DNA from: Girardinichthys multiradiatus
Lineage: Eukaryota > Chordata > Actinopteri > Cyprinodontiformes > Goodeidae
Direction: 5' to 3'
Assembly: GCF_021462225.1 (NCBI RefSeq)
Contig: NC_061805.1
Location: forward strand, 31,761,958 to 31,825,957
Length of the DNA stretch: 64,000 nucleotides
Position numbers and translations under genes: made by a program. Position 1 is the stretch's first letter. Every line of letters begins with the position of its first letter. Under the pieces are notes generated by a model. It saw only the letters and a program-made list of their open reading frames with translations, did no database searches and was not told the DNA's origin. Shown here piece by piece: positions 62,790 through 64,000 of this stretch.

Positions 62790-63080
62790 ATTTATTTTTT
62801 TTTAGGTGTGAATGTTGTGTGATTTGTCTGGCTTTTATATTTAAGCAGCAGACAGTATTTGTATCCAAGACAAATTTTCTTTGGACAATAAAGCTAACAT
62901 AATCTTCTGAGGCATCTAAATGAGAAGCCACTACATTGTGACTACACATTGTTGTAGGTGAGCTCAGGACAAGGTGAAAGTGATCCTCCCTGCAATTCAT
63001 GACTGACACACTTTCTAAATAAAGTTAAAGTACATGATACTGCTATGCTTAAGGATAGGTTTGGCTCAGTTCTATCCATA
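62790..63080. other. unassigned sequence with a LINE 3' UTR-like motif
   Basis: 'CAAATTTTCTTTGGACAATAAAG' with its surroundings at 62860-62895 resembles a LINE 3' end motif. Otherwise unrecognised. Confidence 0.3.
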
Positions 63081-63087
63081 GGCTTCT

Positions 63088-64000
63088 GTGGTATCAAAAA
63101 AATATATTTATATTTATATGAATGGGAGATGGGCTCTGGAACCCATCTCCTCGAGAGGGGCTGGACTCTCTTCTACTCTGGAGTGGCCCATGGGGAGAGG
63201 CGGCGGGCTGGGGTGGGTTTGCCTGTCGCCCCCCCAGCTCAGCCGTCTAGTGTTGGGGTTTATCCCAGTGGATGAGAGGGTCGCATCCCTGCGCCTTCGG
63301 GTTGGGGAGAGGTCTCTGACTATCATTTCAGCCTACGGGCCGAGTGGTAGTGCGGAGTACCCGGCCTTCTTGGCGTCCCTGTCGGGGGTGCTGGATAATG
63401 CCCCTCACGGGGACTCCATTATTCTGCTGGGGGACTTCAACGCCCACGTGGGAAACGACAGTGACACCTGGAGAGGCGTGATCGGGAGGAATGGCCTCCC
63501 CGATCTGAATCCGAGTGGTGCTTTGTTATTGGACTTCTCTGCTAGTCACGGATTGTCCATAATGAACACCATGTTCAAACATAAGGGTTTCCATCAGTGC
63601 ACTTGGCACCAGGATACCCTAGGCAGGAGGTCAATGATCGACTTTGTTGTCGTATCATCAGACCTTCGGCCGCATGTTTTGGACACTCGGATGAAGAGAG
63701 GGGCTGAGCTGTCCACTGATCACAACCTGGTGGTGAGTTGGATCCGCTGGGGGAAGAGAAAGCCGGACAGATTTGGCAGGCCCAAGCGCAGAGTGAGGGT
63801 CTCTGGCGAACCCCTTGGCCAGGGATGTATTCAACTCTCACCTCCGGGAGAGCTTTGACCAGATCCCGGGGGATGTTGGAGACATAGAGTCCGAGTGGAC
63901 CATGTTCTCCGCATCTATTGTCGATGCTGCTGCCCATAGCTGCGGCCGTAAGGTCTGCAGTGCCTGTCGCGGCGGCAATCCCAGAACCCGGTGGCAGACA
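63088..64000 (+). mobile_element. APE-type LINE, endonuclease region (cut by window edge)
   Basis: The plus frame to 63858 encodes an apurinic-endonuclease-like domain: '[11 protein letters not shown]' (about residue 76), the catalytic '[11 protein letters not shown]', '[20 protein letters not shown]' and the conserved '[14 protein letters not shown]' near the end of the domain. A frameshift near 63815-63825 moves the following linker ([17 protein letters not shown]) to another frame, which stays open to the window edge. Reverse transcriptase should lie to the right. It appears to be the same family as the minus-strand LINE at 8.8-10.2 kb, here in opposite orientation. The sequence is much less decayed than other LINE pieces in the window and lies in the ap1b1 intron. 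Confidence 0.85.

Noticed and set aside
1..64000. CRISPR arrays, operons, bacterial or viral gene clusters, rRNA
   Set aside because: None seen; the window is vertebrate nuclear DNA with introns and fish repeats.

Overview
This window looks like ordinary teleost nuclear DNA. It is AT-rich, its coding exons are short with GT/AG borders, and it is packed with fish-type repeats: many Tc1/mariner remnants, L2/CR1-like and APE-type LINE fragments, a tRNA-derived SINE, and (TA)n, (GAAA)n and (TG)n/(AG)n microsatellites. Nothing prokaryotic or viral was seen.

Three host genes are supported, all on the minus strand and head to tail. From right to left: (1) the last coding exon of ap1b1 (54192-54266), the C-terminus of the AP-1 clathrin adaptor beta subunit; (2) a complete three-exon rasl10a (start 47050, stop 28762; 203 codons), a small atypical Ras-like GTPase ending in a CAAX-type box; (3) the first two coding exons of an oxysterol-binding-protein gene, probably osbp2 (start 23113; exons 22956-23113 and 14106-14314), encoding its PH domain. 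The rest of osbp2 lies past the left edge and the rest of ap1b1 past the right edge. From memory, human RASL10A and AP1B1 are neighbours in the same orientation on 22q12 with OSBP2 in the same band, so the block looks like conserved synteny.

Layout: 1-14105 is osbp2 intron 2, mostly old repeats; 14315-22955 is osbp2 intron 1; 22.66-23.58 kb is the GC-rich osbp2 start region; 23.6-28.7 kb is intergenic with two degraded Tc1 elements; 28.8-47.05 kb is rasl10a, with a 6.1 kb intron 2 holding nested transposons and an 11.9 kb intron 1; 46.8-47.9 kb is its GC-rich start region; 48-52.7 kb is intergenic with another nested transposon pair; about 52.95-54.27 kb is the 3' end of ap1b1; 54.3-64 kb is intronic, with a SINE, Tc1 remnants and, at the right edge, the endonuclease part of a LINE.

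The most interesting regulatory signal is two strong matches to the RE1/NRSE silencer, the binding site of REST. One is just 5' of the rasl10a start codon and the other lies in osbp2 intron 2. The three genes act in different processes (vesicle coat, small GTPase, lipid transfer), and nothing in the sequence says they work as one pathway. I did not find a convincing undescribed system.
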